A DNA stretch of 64,000 bases from CBDBUR01 sp965212075 (GCA_965212075.1 OZ243043.1:124001-188000); one strand, 5' to 3'. Shown: positions 33,104-41,976, counted from the stretch's first letter. Notes: generated by a model not told the origin, from the letters alone. Made by a program: numbers and translations.

Positions 33104-34093
33104 TTAGCTGGGGGTTTCGGAAGTATTTATCTCTTCATTAAAGCATCTTTGATAGAATTCGCCAACGGTTTGGCGTTCCAGCTCGTCGCATTTATTGAGG
33201 AAAGTCAGCCGGAAAGCCAGTGCGGTATCGCTGAAAATCTCGGCATTTTCGGCCCAAGTGATGACGGTGCGCGGGCTCATCACGGTGGAGATATCGCCAT
33301 TGATGAAAGCGTTGCGGGTCAGCGCGGCGACTTGGATCATCGCCGAGATCGTTTTGTGTCCGTCTTCATTGTCGAAGTCTTTGGCTTTGGCGAGGACGAT
33401 TTTCTTTTCGGCTTCATGGGGCAAATAGTTAAGCGTGACGACGATGTTCCAGCGATCCATCTGGCCTTGGTTGATCTGCTGCACGCCGTGATAGAGGCCA
33501 TTGGCGTCGCCCAGCCCGATCGTATTGGCAGTCGCAAACAGCCGGAAGGCCGAATGCGGCGACAGAATGCGGTTCTGGTCGAGCAGGGTGAATTTGCCCG
33601 ACACTTCAAGCACGCGCTGGATGACGAACATCACATCGGGTCGTCCGGCGTCATATTCATCAAAGACGAGCGCGCAGGCGTGCTGGATCGCCCAAGGCAG
33701 GATGCCCTCGCGGAACTCGGTGATCTGTTTGCCTTCGCGCAGCACGATGGCGTCCTTGCCGACGAGATCAAGGCGCGAAATATGGCCGTCAAGATTGACC
33801 CGAATGCACGGCCAGTTAAGCCGCGCGGCGATCTGTTCAATATGGGTGGATTTGCCGGTGCCGTGATAGCCCTGCACGAGCACGCGCCGGTTAAACGCAA
33901 ATCCGGCGAGCACAGCTGCGGTGGTGTCGCGATCAAACAGGTAATCTTGATCCACTTCCGGCACATATTCGTTGTCCTGAGAAAAAGCGGGCACTTCCAT
34001 ATCAAGATCAATGCCGAAGAGCTGCCGCGCCGAAACTTTTATATCTGGCTTGGCGGCAGTGCTGAGCTCATTCATGCTATCTCCATTGATCAT
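33104..34093 (-). CDS. cobS: Cobaltochelatase subunit CobS (MoxR-like AAA+ ATPase)
   Basis: AAA+ ATPase of 329 residues. Walker A is GYHGTGKST at 75-83, Walker B is ALVFDEYDAG, and FATANTIGLGDANGLYHG is the sensor-1 region of the CobS group. It works with CobT to power cobalt insertion by CobN. cobT follows after 7 bases and a J-domain gene precedes. ATG 34075 is an alternative start. Confidence 0.95.
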   Translation of the reverse strand: MINGDSMNELSTAAKPDIKVSARQLFGIDLDMEVPAFSQDNEYVPEVDQDYLFDRDTTAAVLAGFAFNRRVLVQGYHGTGKSTHIEQIAARLNWPCIRVNLDGHISRLDLVGKDAIVLREGKQITEFREGILPWAIQHACALVFDEYDAGRPDVMFVIQRVLEVSGKFTLLDQNRILSPHSAFRLFATANTIGLGDANGLYHGVQQINQGQMDRWNIVVTLNYLPHEAEKKIVLAKAKDFDNEDGHKTISAMIQVAALTRNAFINGDISTVMSPRTVITWAENAEIFSDTALAFRLTFLNKCDELERQTVGEFYQRCFNEEINTSETPS

Positions 34094-34113
34094 TGCAGGT
34101 GTCCTTTTGGCGT

Positions 34114-34716
34114 TTATTTAAGCAGTGTTTTTAATTCGTTATAAGATTGTATGACTTTGGTCAAGCGATGTTCATATTTTCTGTCGCCGCCATTGAGGTC
34201 GGGGTGGTAGCGCTTCACCAATGCCTTGAATTTAGATTTGATCTGGCTCAGAGAGACTGAGCCATATAGGCCTAATATCTCAAGTGCTTTTTTTTGCCGC
34301 CGGTGCATAGACGGCCTGCGCGGCGCATGTTTTTCGCGATTTTTGTGGAACAGATCAAAATAATCATTGAGGTTGTCGGTATAAAAGCGCCGCGGCCCTC
34401 TAGCACCCAGCCGCCATGTTGGCCGATGGCCGATCAAAGCCGCTTTTTGAAAAGCGAGAATGTCCGCTTCACTCATGCCCGCAAAGAAATTATAGGCTTT
34501 GTTGTAATCGCGAATATGCTGGTGGCAAAGATATTGCCATTTTTTATCGTGAGCTTGTTTGTCGGGAGGTTTTTTGCTGTGCGTATGCTGTTTCGGCGCG
34601 CGATAAATTCCGCGCGCGGCGCAACCGGGCATTTGACAATAAGCGGCCCCGTCATGCTGGGCGTATTGCTGCGGTCTTGTGCGCACCATATTGAAATAGG
34701 TCGGATCAAGTTCCAT
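34114..34716 (-). CDS. J-domain (DnaJ-like) protein with C-terminal J domain
   Basis: Protein of 200 residues with a J domain at its C-terminus (about 138-198). The HPD motif is at 171-173 in VKRYHPDLNGGD. The N-terminal part has a CQMPGC...YRAPK cysteine pair and a YNFFAGMSEADILAFQKAA segment conserved in alphaproteobacterial relatives. There is no zinc-finger or client-binding domain of true DnaJ. It probably stimulates an Hsp70 for a specialised client. The cobS start follows 20 bases after its stop, so the two may be co-transcribed. It is divergent from bolA, with 55 bases between. Confidence 0.87.
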   Translation of the reverse strand: MELDPTYFNMVRTRPQQYAQHDGAAYCQMPGCAARGIYRAPKQHTHSKKPPDKQAHDKKWQYLCHQHIRDYNKAYNFFAGMSEADILAFQKAALIGHRPTWRLGARGPRRFYTDNLNDYFDLFHKNREKHAPRRPSMHRRQKKALEILGLYGSVSLSQIKSKFKALVKRYHPDLNGGDRKYEHRLTKVIQSYNELKTLLK

Positions 34717-34771
34717 AACAGGCTATAATCGCTTTTTGTTGACATAAGTGCAAGAACAGATAGGATAAAAC

Positions 34772-35047
34772 ATGGGCACACGCAGAGCGCAGTTAGAACG
34801 ACAACTGGCGGATTTAGCGCCTCTGCGACTTGAAATTACAGACCTCTCCGCCGCGCATGAAGGCCATGCGGGCGCGCCGCAGAACGAACAAGAAACTCAT
34901 TTGGAGGTTCTGATCGTCTCGGAGAAATTTACCGGCAAAACGCGCATTGAGCGCCAGCGCATGGTGCATTCCTGCCTTGCCGCGCAGTTTTCCGCCGGGC
35001 TTCACGCCTTGATCATCAAAGCTTTGTCTCCGGAAGAGGTGAAGTGA
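34772..35047 (+). CDS. bolA: BolA family protein
   Basis: Small protein of 91 residues in the BolA fold. The core runs from HLEVLIVSEKFTGKTRIERQRMVHSCLA to LHALIIKALSPEE, with the family's C-terminal histidine. BolA proteins pair with monothiol glutaredoxins in iron-sulfur trafficking. An AGGAT ribosome-binding sequence lies 5 bases from the ATG. A TTGACA at 34739-34744 is present but its spacing to a -10 element is unconvincing. It is convergent with the CorC-like gene, 3 bases apart. Confidence 0.9.
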   Translation: MGTRRAQLERQLADLAPLRLEITDLSAAHEGHAGAPQNEQETHLEVLIVSEKFTGKTRIERQRMVHSCLAAQFSAGLHALIIKALSPEEVK

Positions 35048-35050
35048 AGT

Positions 35051-36382
35051 TTAAGCCGAGAGTTTGCGCAGCCGCAATTTGGTGACCTTTTGTCCGCGCC
35101 GCCCGATGACATCAACGTGAATGCCGTGAAAATCAAAACTTTCTCCCATATTGGGAATTTCTTTTGCCTGATCAATGACGAGGCCGGCCAATGTTGACGT
35201 GCTGGCGCTATCGGGCAGATTCCAATCCAGCGCGCGGTTTAAGGCGCGGATCGGAATGGAGCCATCAACAATCACCGAGCCATCGCGATTTTTCAGCAAT
35301 TCCATATGGTCCTGATCGTGCTCGTCTTCGATTTCGCCGACGATTTCTTCAAGGATGTCTTCAAGCGTGACAAAGCCGAGCAGATCGCCATATTCGTCAA
35401 CGACAAGCGCGCAATGGTTTTTGCCCTGCAGGAAAGTATTCATCTGCACACGCAGAGAGGTCGTGTGAAGAACGAACCAAGGCTCGCGCGCGAAGTTGGC
35501 GATGTTGAGCTGGTCAACTTGTCCGTTGCTGTGGATCACCGCCTCAAGGACATCTTTGGCGTGGATGATTCCGATGATGTTGTCCTGATTGTCGCGCCAG
35601 AGAGGAATGCGCGTATGGCCGCCGGACATGATCTGCTCCATCAGTTCGCGTGCAGGCAGGTCGGCATTGGCCATATTGATCTGCGTGCGGTGAATCATCA
35701 CATGAGAGATATTCACTTCGTCTAGATCAAGGATGCTGTTGAGCATGTCTTTATTGTCTTTGATGACGGCGCCGCCCATATGGTGAAGGTCAATGACGCC
35801 GCGCAACTCTTCGCGCGCGCTGAGCTCCTGATCTTCCTCTTGAGCGCGGCGGCGCATCGGCGCGAGCAGTTTGCGGATCATAATTTGTGCGGTGATCGCC
35901 GGCAGGCCGAGAACCGCCAAAGCGCCGCGCGAAAACAAAGCCAAAAACAAAAGCGCATTATCCGGCCTTATCAGCGCGAGCGTTTTTGGCAGCAATTCGG
36001 AAAATGAAACGATCAGAATTGTCATCACAATTGTCGCATAGACGATGCCCGCCTCTCCGAACAATCTCAAGAATACGGCGGTGGCCAAAACTGAAGCAAG
36101 GATATTGACGAGATTATTTCCGAGCAAAATCGCGGCGATGAGCTTTTCGCGCTGCTCAATCAGAAATTCCGCAATGCCCGCGCGCGGATGGCCTTGGCGC
36201 GCTTTTTGGTGAATGCGCGCATGGCTTGCGCCGGTGATCGCGGTTTCCGATGCCGAAAAGAGGCCGGAGAATATGAGCAAAATCGGAATGGATAGGATTT
36301 CGATCAAAGTGCGTGTGGAAAGATTTAAATTCGCAAACCAGTCTGTCAGCGTGGTGGACAATTCAGCAAGAAGCTCGGTCAT
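35051..36382 (-). CDS. CNNM/CorC-type CBS-domain membrane protein
   Basis: Protein of 443 residues with the hemolysin-C/CorC layout. A DUF21 (CNNM) membrane domain with about four helices (residues 22-190, including SETAITGASHARIHQKARQG) is followed by a CBS pair (about 215-335) and a CorC_HlyC domain (about 355-440). The family handles magnesium or cobalt ions; true haemolysis is not implied. The stop of aroB overlaps its ATG by 4 bases, so it belongs to the aroK-aroB transcript. Confidence 0.92.
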   Translation of the reverse strand: MTELLAELSTTLTDWFANLNLSTRTLIEILSIPILLIFSGLFSASETAITGASHARIHQKARQGHPRAGIAEFLIEQREKLIAAILLGNNLVNILASVLATAVFLRLFGEAGIVYATIVMTILIVSFSELLPKTLALIRPDNALLFLALFSRGALAVLGLPAITAQIMIRKLLAPMRRRAQEEDQELSAREELRGVIDLHHMGGAVIKDNKDMLNSILDLDEVNISHVMIHRTQINMANADLPARELMEQIMSGGHTRIPLWRDNQDNIIGIIHAKDVLEAVIHSNGQVDQLNIANFAREPWFVLHTTSLRVQMNTFLQGKNHCALVVDEYGDLLGFVTLEDILEEIVGEIEDEHDQDHMELLKNRDGSVIVDGSIPIRALNRALDWNLPDSASTSTLAGLVIDQAKEIPNMGESFDFHGIHVDVIGRRGQKVTKLRLRKLSA

Positions 36383-37491
36383 AAGACAGATATATCCTGT
36401 TTTTGTGTAAAGAAATCATAAAGATCGTCAAAATTCACATCATGAGAGATGAAGGCCTCGCCGATATTTTTTGCAAGGATGAGGGATAATTGCCCCTGTT
36501 TGGTTTTTTTATCTTGGCGCATGATATTGACGATGTTGCGGGCGTCGTTGAGCAGGCGGCTTTGCACGGGCAGGCCGACAGCGGCGAGATGATGTGCGAC
36601 GCGCTGGGCTTGCTGCGGCTTCATCAGACCGCGCTGTGCTGACATGGAACAAGCCAAAGTCATGCCGATCGCCACAGCTTCGCCGTGCAATAATTGATGG
36701 TCGGACGCGATCTCAAGCGCATGGCCGAAACTATGGCCGAGGTTGAGCAAAGCGCGCTGGCCATGTTCTTTTTCATCTTGGCTGACAATGGCGGCTTTGG
36801 CGCGGCAGCTTGTTGTGATCGCATGGAGCAGGGCAGTTTTATCTTGCGCGATGATTTTATCTTTATTTTGTTCAAGCCAGCAGAAAAAATTTTCATCGCC
36901 GATGATTCCATATTTGACGATTTCCGCATAGCCGCTCAGAAATTCTTTTTTGGGCAGGGTCTCGAGCAGAGCGATGTCAATAATAACGAGCGCAGGCTGA
37001 TGGAATGTGCCGATCAGATTTTTGCCCTGTGCGGTGTTGATGCCGGTTTTGCCGCCGATGGCGGAATCGACCTGTGCGAGCAGAGTGGTGGGAATGTGCG
37101 CGATGCGCACGCCGCGCCGGATGAGACTCGCGGCCATGCCGGCGAGGTCGCCGATCGCGCCGCCGCCAAAAGACAAAATAAGATCGTTGCGCTCAATATG
37201 CGCGTCAAGCAGAGCGGCGCAGATTTTTTCCAGTGAAGCAAAAGTTTTGGCGCGTTCACCGGAGTAAGGCGCATCAATGATGGTCGCGTCAAGTGCGGCA
37301 TTGTCGAGCGCTTCGTCTAGAAGATGTCCCTGTGCAGCGCGCGCTTGCGGGTCGGCGATCACGGCGATCTTGCGCCGCGCGAGCAAAGGCGACACAAAGC
37401 GCGCCAAATCGGCGAGGATGCCGTCTCCGACATGCACCTCATAGCTGGACTCCGACGCAGAGACGGTGATGGATGTGGTGGTTTGACTCAT
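36379..37491 (-). CDS. aroB: 3-dehydroquinate synthase
   Basis: Second enzyme of the shikimate pathway, NAD- and metal-dependent, 370 residues. SFGGGAIGDLAGMAAS and the GKTGINTAQGKNLIGTFHQP segment are the family signatures. LLNLGHSFGHALE and LHGEAVAIGM carry metal-binding histidines. It starts inside the aroK stop (ATGA) and overlaps the CorC-like gene in the same way. Confidence 0.97.
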   Translation of the reverse strand: MSQTTTSITVSASESSYEVHVGDGILADLARFVSPLLARRKIAVIADPQARAAQGHLLDEALDNAALDATIIDAPYSGERAKTFASLEKICAALLDAHIERNDLILSFGGGAIGDLAGMAASLIRRGVRIAHIPTTLLAQVDSAIGGKTGINTAQGKNLIGTFHQPALVIIDIALLETLPKKEFLSGYAEIVKYGIIGDENFFCWLEQNKDKIIAQDKTALLHAITTSCRAKAAIVSQDEKEHGQRALLNLGHSFGHALEIASDHQLLHGEAVAIGMTLACSMSAQRGLMKPQQAQRVAHHLAAVGLPVQSRLLNDARNIVNIMRQDKKTKQGQLSLILAKNIGEAFISHDVNFDDLYDFFTQKQDISVL

Positions 37492-38060
37492 TGAGGGGTG
37501 AATGATTGCAAAATCTTCTTTGTGCGTAAAGCGCAGATGACGGTGTTTATAATGTGCTCACTTGGACGGGTCGCGTCTAGGGTGATATTGGCTTCTTGAT
37601 AGTGAGGCTCGCGCAGCGCGAGCAATTGGCTCACAATAGCATGTTTATCGCCATCGGCAAGAAGCGGGCGCTTGTTTGGTTTGGCTTCGATGCGGGCGGA
37701 TAGGAGCGCGGGCGGGGCTTTGAGCCAGATCGTCACGGCTTTTTGCCTGAGAAGCACGCGGGTGGCTGGATTATCCAGCGCGCCGCCGCCTAGGGCGATC
37801 ACACCGGCTGACGGCGCTTGGATCAGATCGGCCACAATGTCTGCCTCAAGTGCACGAAATCGCGGCTCGCCCTTTTGGGAGAAAATTTGCGCCACCGAGA
37901 GGCCGGTTTGCGCTTCAATCACCTCGTCGCTATCGGCGAAGGAGAGGCCAAGATGGCGGGCGAGCGCACGTCCGATCGTGGTTTTGCCTGATCCCATCAT
38001 GCCGACCAGCACGACAGGCCGCAGCAGCTTCGCCTTCATATTTTTGATATTTTTTGCCAT
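37488..38060 (-). CDS. aroK: Shikimate kinase
   Basis: Phosphorylates shikimate with ATP. It has 190 residues, with P-loop GMMGSGKTT at 20-28, FADSDEVIE as the shikimate-binding DSD motif, and ALGGGALDNPATR. The first ATG is used; ATG 38039 is an alternative. It heads the aroK-aroB-CorC-like minus-strand operon and is divergent from a 44-codon membrane-peptide gene 27 bases away. Confidence 0.96.
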   Translation of the reverse strand: MAKNIKNMKAKLLRPVVLVGMMGSGKTTIGRALARHLGLSFADSDEVIEAQTGLSVAQIFSQKGEPRFRALEADIVADLIQAPSAGVIALGGGALDNPATRVLLRQKAVTIWLKAPPALLSARIEAKPNKRPLLADGDKHAIVSQLLALREPHYQEANITLDATRPSEHIINTVICALRTKKILQSFTPQ

Positions 38061-38087
38061 CTCGTTTATTCTTGGCTAAGTTTCCTT

Positions 38088-38222
38088 ATGCTGCGTTTTA
38101 TTAAAATCACCCTTTTGACCACTTTGGCGATTCTGCTTTTCGGATTGGTTTATCTGCAAGCGATGGATCCGCCACAGCGCCAAATCAACAAAATCGTGCC
38201 CAATGAGAAATTATTACAATAG
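38088..38222 (+). CDS. 44-residue single-pass membrane peptide, unknown
   Basis: Short open frame starting at ATG 38088 and ending at TAG 38220-38222. It encodes a basic start (MLRFIKIT), one hydrophobic helix (about 8-24) and a polar tail that includes DPPQRQINKIVPNEKLLQ. The organisation of one helix plus a Pro-rich amphipathic tail suggests a real small inner-membrane or exported peptide. Its end overlaps by 20 bases the start of the following large gene. I recall similar short genes in other alphaproteobacteria upstream of xerD but cannot name the family. The ribosome-binding site is weak. Confidence 0.55.
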   Translation: MLRFIKITLLTTLAILLFGLVYLQAMDPPQRQINKIVPNEKLLQ

Positions 38223-39984
38223 GAATATTAGGAATATCCATGATATTCATCATATCAATATCAGGCGCTGTGTAGAATGCTTTGGCGTTTTGATTTTGGC
38301 GCTGTTTGTTGGCGAAAACACGCTTTGGGCGGCGCCGCGGGATACTTTGCCGCCCGGTTTTCACTCCAAGCCGCTTTTGCAGCCAAAATATGAGCCTAAC
38401 CCCGATGAGGACGAACCTTCTGATGACAAAGCCGCGGCGCAAGATGCGGCCACAGATTCGATTACTTTTTTGCCTCTGATTGAAAAAGAGCTTCTCTTGC
38501 CGCCGAAGACCGGCCTGCTTTATGACGAGGAAGGTTTGGGTGAGGAGATTTGGCAGGAAGGCGATTTAGATACGATCATGAGTTTGATGGATACATGGCG
38601 CGTTAAATTGCGCTCTCGGCCTGTGGCTGATCTTGCGCGGCGGCTTTTGCTGACTCACGCCAGCGAGCCTTTGGGCATAAATCCTTTTGACTTTATGAAA
38701 GTCAGGCTGACCAAAATATACCAGATGGGTGATGTGGCGGCTCTGAAGAAATTTTTTGTGCGTTTTCCTGTTTTGTCATTGGATAAAAGCTTTTCGCTGC
38801 TGCATGAGCGTCAAGCATTTGCGCAGGGAATTCGTGATGGCCGCATTGTGGGCGAAGGCTGTGCTTTGTGGCGCGCCAACCGACAGCGTCCGCGTCAGGA
38901 AGACGATGTGCTCGTTCCGCCCGAGCCGATTGAACAGCAGATCACAGCTTTATGTTTGGGCTTTTCGGGCCAGATTGGGCGCTCTTTATCGGAAGCTGAA
39001 AATCTAAGCGATACAGGCCGCGCGCCGCGGGAGTTTTTTACTTTGTTAGCGGCGGCTTTGGGGTCAAAGACGAAAATAAGAGATAGTTCTTCTGTAGAAT
39101 CATCTACGCCGCAGGAGATCAATTCTGTGCTGTGGTCGCTCTACAAGCTGGTGAGAAGGCAGCCGAGATATATTTATCTTGATCGCGTTGAGGCGGTGCT
39201 TTTGCCCTATATGGCGCGTGATGAATCATTGACTTATAATTGGCGTCTGGCCGCCGCCCAGCGCGCGATGCTGCATGGGTTGATTCCCCCGCGTTTTTTG
39301 CAGAGCTTTTATCGCGCTCGTGGCCGTCAAGATTTTGCGCGCCCGCCATCGCGAAGCTCCAAGCAGGAGCGCAGCGCGAATGTTGATCGCACACAAGTGC
39401 GAAAAATTTCTAATATTCTCGCCACAGCGCCCAATCGCATGGCTTATATTGCTTTTTTGCATAGCTGGGCGCGCGACATTGCGTTTTTAGATCTTCGCAG
39501 CGGCCATAGCCGCTTAAATGGCTTGCGCGCGTCTCTTTTGCTGAATCAGCAAGCGCGCATGAAAGTCTGGCTTGGCTCGCGGGGCGCATCAAATTTGCCG
39601 CTGCCGCTGCGCGCGATTTTGGCCGTATTAGAAGGCGCAAAAAGCTCGTCTCATCGCGGGATTGCGCCGCAGGCGATTGAAAGCTGGCGGCAAAGAACCA
39701 ACATGATCGTCAATGTCATCGGCAAGGAATTTTTCAACATAGACGCCGCCGACCTGCCCGACATTGATGACACCAAAGAAGGCGAGGCGCTCGTGCAGAC
39801 GATAGAAAAAAAAGCGCGCGCCGAAATCATTTTGCGCGTGCTGGTGGGCATGGATAATGTCGCGCTTGCGCGCACGCCCTCTTTTTTGCGCGCGGTGATC
39901 CGCAGCTTGAACGCGATTGGCCTCAAAAAAGAAGCGTGGCGCATCGCGATTGATGTGTTTCTCATTGAGGCATGGGGGCCATAA
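38203..39984 (+). CDS. Large exported protein of unknown function
   Basis: Protein of 593 residues with no family I recognise. A hydrophobic segment at about 27-43 (CFGVLILALFVGENTLWAAP) looks like a signal peptide with an A-x-A type cleavage site. The preceding 20 Asn/Ile/Arg-rich residues are odd and suggest the start is uncertain. An acidic Pro-rich stretch (about 55-80) follows, then a long mainly helical region with repeated ALKKF/RAxL-like helices, possibly an alpha-solenoid. There is no lipobox. The gene lies between the aroK operon and xerD and ends 59 bases before xerD. A periplasmic location is inferred. Confidence 0.75.
   Translation: MRNYYNRNIRNIHDIHHINIRRCVECFGVLILALFVGENTLWAAPRDTLPPGFHSKPLLQPKYEPNPDEDEPSDDKAAAQDAATDSITFLPLIEKELLLPPKTGLLYDEEGLGEEIWQEGDLDTIMSLMDTWRVKLRSRPVADLARRLLLTHASEPLGINPFDFMKVRLTKIYQMGDVAALKKFFVRFPVLSLDKSFSLLHERQAFAQGIRDGRIVGEGCALWRANRQRPRQEDDVLVPPEPIEQQITALCLGFSGQIGRSLSEAENLSDTGRAPREFFTLLAAALGSKTKIRDSSSVESSTPQEINSVLWSLYKLVRRQPRYIYLDRVEAVLLPYMARDESLTYNWRLAAAQRAMLHGLIPPRFLQSFYRARGRQDFARPPSRSSKQERSANVDRTQVRKISNILATAPNRMAYIAFLHSWARDIAFLDLRSGHSRLNGLRASLLLNQQARMKVWLGSRGASNLPLPLRAILAVLEGAKSSSHRGIAPQAIESWRQRTNMIVNVIGKEFFNIDAADLPDIDDTKEGEALVQTIEKKARAEIILRVLVGMDNVALARTPSFLRAVIRSLNAIGLKKEAWRIAIDVFLIEAWGP
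38220..38237 (+). repeat. Perfect 9-bp tandem duplication at the start of the 593-residue gene
   Basis: TAGGAATAT occurs twice in a row. The first T-A-G is the stop of the 44-codon gene. In the overlapping long frame the repeat encodes the odd RNI-RNI segment before the signal peptide. Confidence 0.8.
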
Positions 39985-40032
39985 AGTGGCCATAAAGTGG
40001 TCTTAAGAGTAGCTTTAAGAGTGGCTTTAAGG
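39977..40032 (+). repeat. Two consecutive tandem duplications before xerD
   Basis: GGCCATAAAGT is duplicated perfectly at 39977-39987 and 39988-39998. Four bases later TTAAGAGTAGCT (40003-40014) and TTAAGAGTGGCT (40015-40026) form a second near-perfect pair, followed by a partial TTAAGG. The first pair spans the stop of the upstream gene. The last unit supplies the AAGGA of the xerD ribosome-binding region. Confidence 0.88.
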
Positions 40033-40043
40033 AACTCGTCATA

Positions 40044-40994
40044 ATGTCAAATGACGCAAATAAAATTGAGCTTTTTCTTGAGATGATGAGCGCTGAGCGC
40101 AATGCGTCTCAAAACACGCTTGCGGCCTATCGGCGCGATTTGGAATCTTTGGCGGCATTTTTGGCGAGCAAAAAGCGCGCGCTCAAAAATGCCGATGGTG
40201 ATCTGATCCGTGCCTGGTTGGTTGATCGTTTAGCGGGGCGTCTGGCCCCCTCGACGCAGGCGCGGCGGCTGGCGGCGGCGCGGCAGTTTTATAAGTTTCT
40301 GGTTCTTGAAAATATCAGGCCGGATCAGCCCTGCGATGGGATCGAGGCGCCCAAGCGCGCCCAGCGTCTGCCGAAAACGCTTTCGGAAAAAGAAGTGGAT
40401 CAATTGCTGGATTTTGCCCATAACGCGCTGGCAAAAAACGACAAAGAGCTTCATAAAAAAACCCGCTTTGTGTGCATGATTGAAATTCTTTATGCGACCG
40501 GCTTGCGCGTTTCCGAGCTTGTTGGTTTAGCACTTGAGGCGATTTCCGAAGACCGCCGCTTTTTGCTGGTGCGCGGCAAAGGCCGCAAGGAGCGCATCGT
40601 TCCCTTATCGCAAAAGGCTAGTGAAGCGCTGGCTGCGTGGCTGGCGGCGCGCAATCAAGATGAGGGCGCACAGCAAAGCGCGTGGCTTTTTCCGTCAGGG
40701 CGTTCGCATATATCGCGCCACCGCTTTGCGCAATTGCTGAAACAAGCGGCACTGGCTGCTGGTCTAGCGGGTGAAAATATCAGCCCGCATATTTTGCGCC
40801 ATGCCTTTGCCAGTCATCTGCTTGAGCATGGCGCGCCGCTGCGCGCGGTGCAGCAAATGCTGGGCCATGCGGATATTTCCACCACGCAGATCTATACCCA
40901 TGTGATGGAAGAGAGGCTGCGCGCTCTGGTTCAAGAAAAACATCCGCTGGCGCATAAAGTGCATAAAGCGCATAAGCCTGCTCATAAAACTTGA
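40044..40994 (+). CDS. xerD: Tyrosine recombinase XerD
   Basis: Site-specific recombinase of 316 residues that, with XerC, resolves chromosome dimers at dif. The N-terminal core-binding domain includes NTLAAYRRDLESLAAFL. Catalytic residues are R155 (ATGLRVSEL), H249 and R252 (HILRH), H275 (LGHADISTTQ) and nucleophile Y284 (IYTHV). The C-terminus carries a three-fold HK-rich repeat (HKVHKAHKP) encoded by 9-bp tandem units at 40952-40978, after the conserved end. XerD rather than XerC is assigned by the RVSELVGL and accA context. Confidence 0.93.
   Translation: MSNDANKIELFLEMMSAERNASQNTLAAYRRDLESLAAFLASKKRALKNADGDLIRAWLVDRLAGRLAPSTQARRLAAARQFYKFLVLENIRPDQPCDGIEAPKRAQRLPKTLSEKEVDQLLDFAHNALAKNDKELHKKTRFVCMIEILYATGLRVSELVGLALEAISEDRRFLLVRGKGRKERIVPLSQKASEALAAWLAARNQDEGAQQSAWLFPSGRSHISRHRFAQLLKQAALAAGLAGENISPHILRHAFASHLLEHGAPLRAVQQMLGHADISTTQIYTHVMEERLRALVQEKHPLAHKVHKAHKPAHKT
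40952..40978 (+). repeat. Three 9-bp tandem units at the xerD 3' end
   Basis: GCATAAAGT, GCATAAAGC and GCATAAGCC follow each other in frame and encode the HK-rich tail of XerD beyond its conserved domain. Confidence 0.8.
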
Positions 40995-41025
40995 CTCTCC
41001 GATTTTTCGCCGTCAGACTTCTGCC

Positions 41026-41976
41026 ATGCCGGATTACCTAGATTTTGAAAAACCGCTCGCCCAGCTTGAAAGTGAAATCAAAGCACTCGCCGATCTTGAC
41101 CAGCAGGATGATTCAGTCAGCGTCAAAGATGAGATCGCCAAGCTCGAGGAGAAGGCCAATGCGCTGCTGCGCACGCTCTATGGCTCGCTCGATGCGTGGC
41201 AAAAGACGCAGGTGGCGCGTCATGCGGCGCGGCCTCATTTTTCGGATTATGCGCGCGCGCTGGTGCCGGACTGGACGGCGCTCGCCGGTGATCGCAATTT
41301 TGCCGAAGATCACGCTTTGATTGGCGGTCTGGGCTCATTTGGCGGGCGGCCTATTTTGCTGCAGGGGCATGAGAAGGGATCGGACACGCAGTCGCGGGTT
41401 CACCATAATTTCGGGATGGCGCGGCCAGAGGGCTATCGCAAGATCGTGCGGCTGATGTCGCTGGCGGAGAAGTTTGATCTGCCGGTGATTTCGCTGGTGG
41501 ATACGCCGGGGGCTTATCCGGGCATCGGCGCTGAGGAGCGCGGCCAGTCGGAGGCGATTGCGCGCTCGACCGAGAGGTGTTTGTCTTTGGGGGTTGCGAA
41601 CATTGTTGTGGTGATTGGCGAGGGGGGCTCGGGCGGCGCGGTGGCGCTGGCGAGCGCGAACAAAGTGATGATGCTGGAGCACGCGATTTACACGGTAGCC
41701 TCGCCGGAGGCTTCGGCGTCTATTTTGTGGCGCGACGCCGCGCGCGCCAAAGAGGCGGCCAGCGCGATGAAAGTGACGGCGCAATCCTTGATGAAGCTGG
41801 GCGTGATTGACGAGATCATCACCGAGCCGCTGGGCGGCGCGCACCGCGATCCGAAGGAGATGATCGCAGTGACAGGCCGCGCGCTTGCTGCCGCACTTCA
41901 GGAGCTGGACGCTTTAAGTGCAGAGGAGCTGCGCGCTCATCGCCGCGACAAGTTTATGAAGATGGGGCGTCTTTAG
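41026..41976 (+). CDS. accA: Acetyl-CoA carboxylase carboxyltransferase subunit alpha
   Basis: Alpha subunit of the carboxyltransferase that makes malonyl-CoA for fatty acid synthesis, 316 residues. The N-terminal coiled-coil segment is followed by GRPILLQGHEKG, RLMSLAEKFDLPVISLVDTPGAYPG and GEGGSGGAVALASANKV, the oxyanion-hole region. Its end overlaps the convergent epoxide hydrolase gene by 23 bases. accD is not in the window. Confidence 0.97.
   Translation: MPDYLDFEKPLAQLESEIKALADLDQQDDSVSVKDEIAKLEEKANALLRTLYGSLDAWQKTQVARHAARPHFSDYARALVPDWTALAGDRNFAEDHALIGGLGSFGGRPILLQGHEKGSDTQSRVHHNFGMARPEGYRKIVRLMSLAEKFDLPVISLVDTPGAYPGIGAEERGQSEAIARSTERCLSLGVANIVVVIGEGGSGGAVALASANKVMMLEHAIYTVASPEASASILWRDAARAKEAASAMKVTAQSLMKLGVIDEIITEPLGGAHRDPKEMIAVTGRALAAALQELDALSAEELRAHRRDKFMKMGRL

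Noticed and set aside
33035..34144. Long open frame (369 codons) on the plus strand opposite cobS
   Set aside because: It is the antisense of a clear CobS gene with Walker motifs; high-GC codon bias leaves such shadow frames open. The same applies to long antisense frames opposite secA (45744-46589), ispG (53303-54088), cobT (31321-32037) and ilvD (7073-7654).
34711..34771. Promoter pair for bolA and the J-domain gene from TATAAT and TTGACA hexamers
   Set aside because: Spacing between -35 and -10 candidates is wrong on both strands (27 bases, or a -10 lying on the ribosome-binding site), so no confident promoter can be called.
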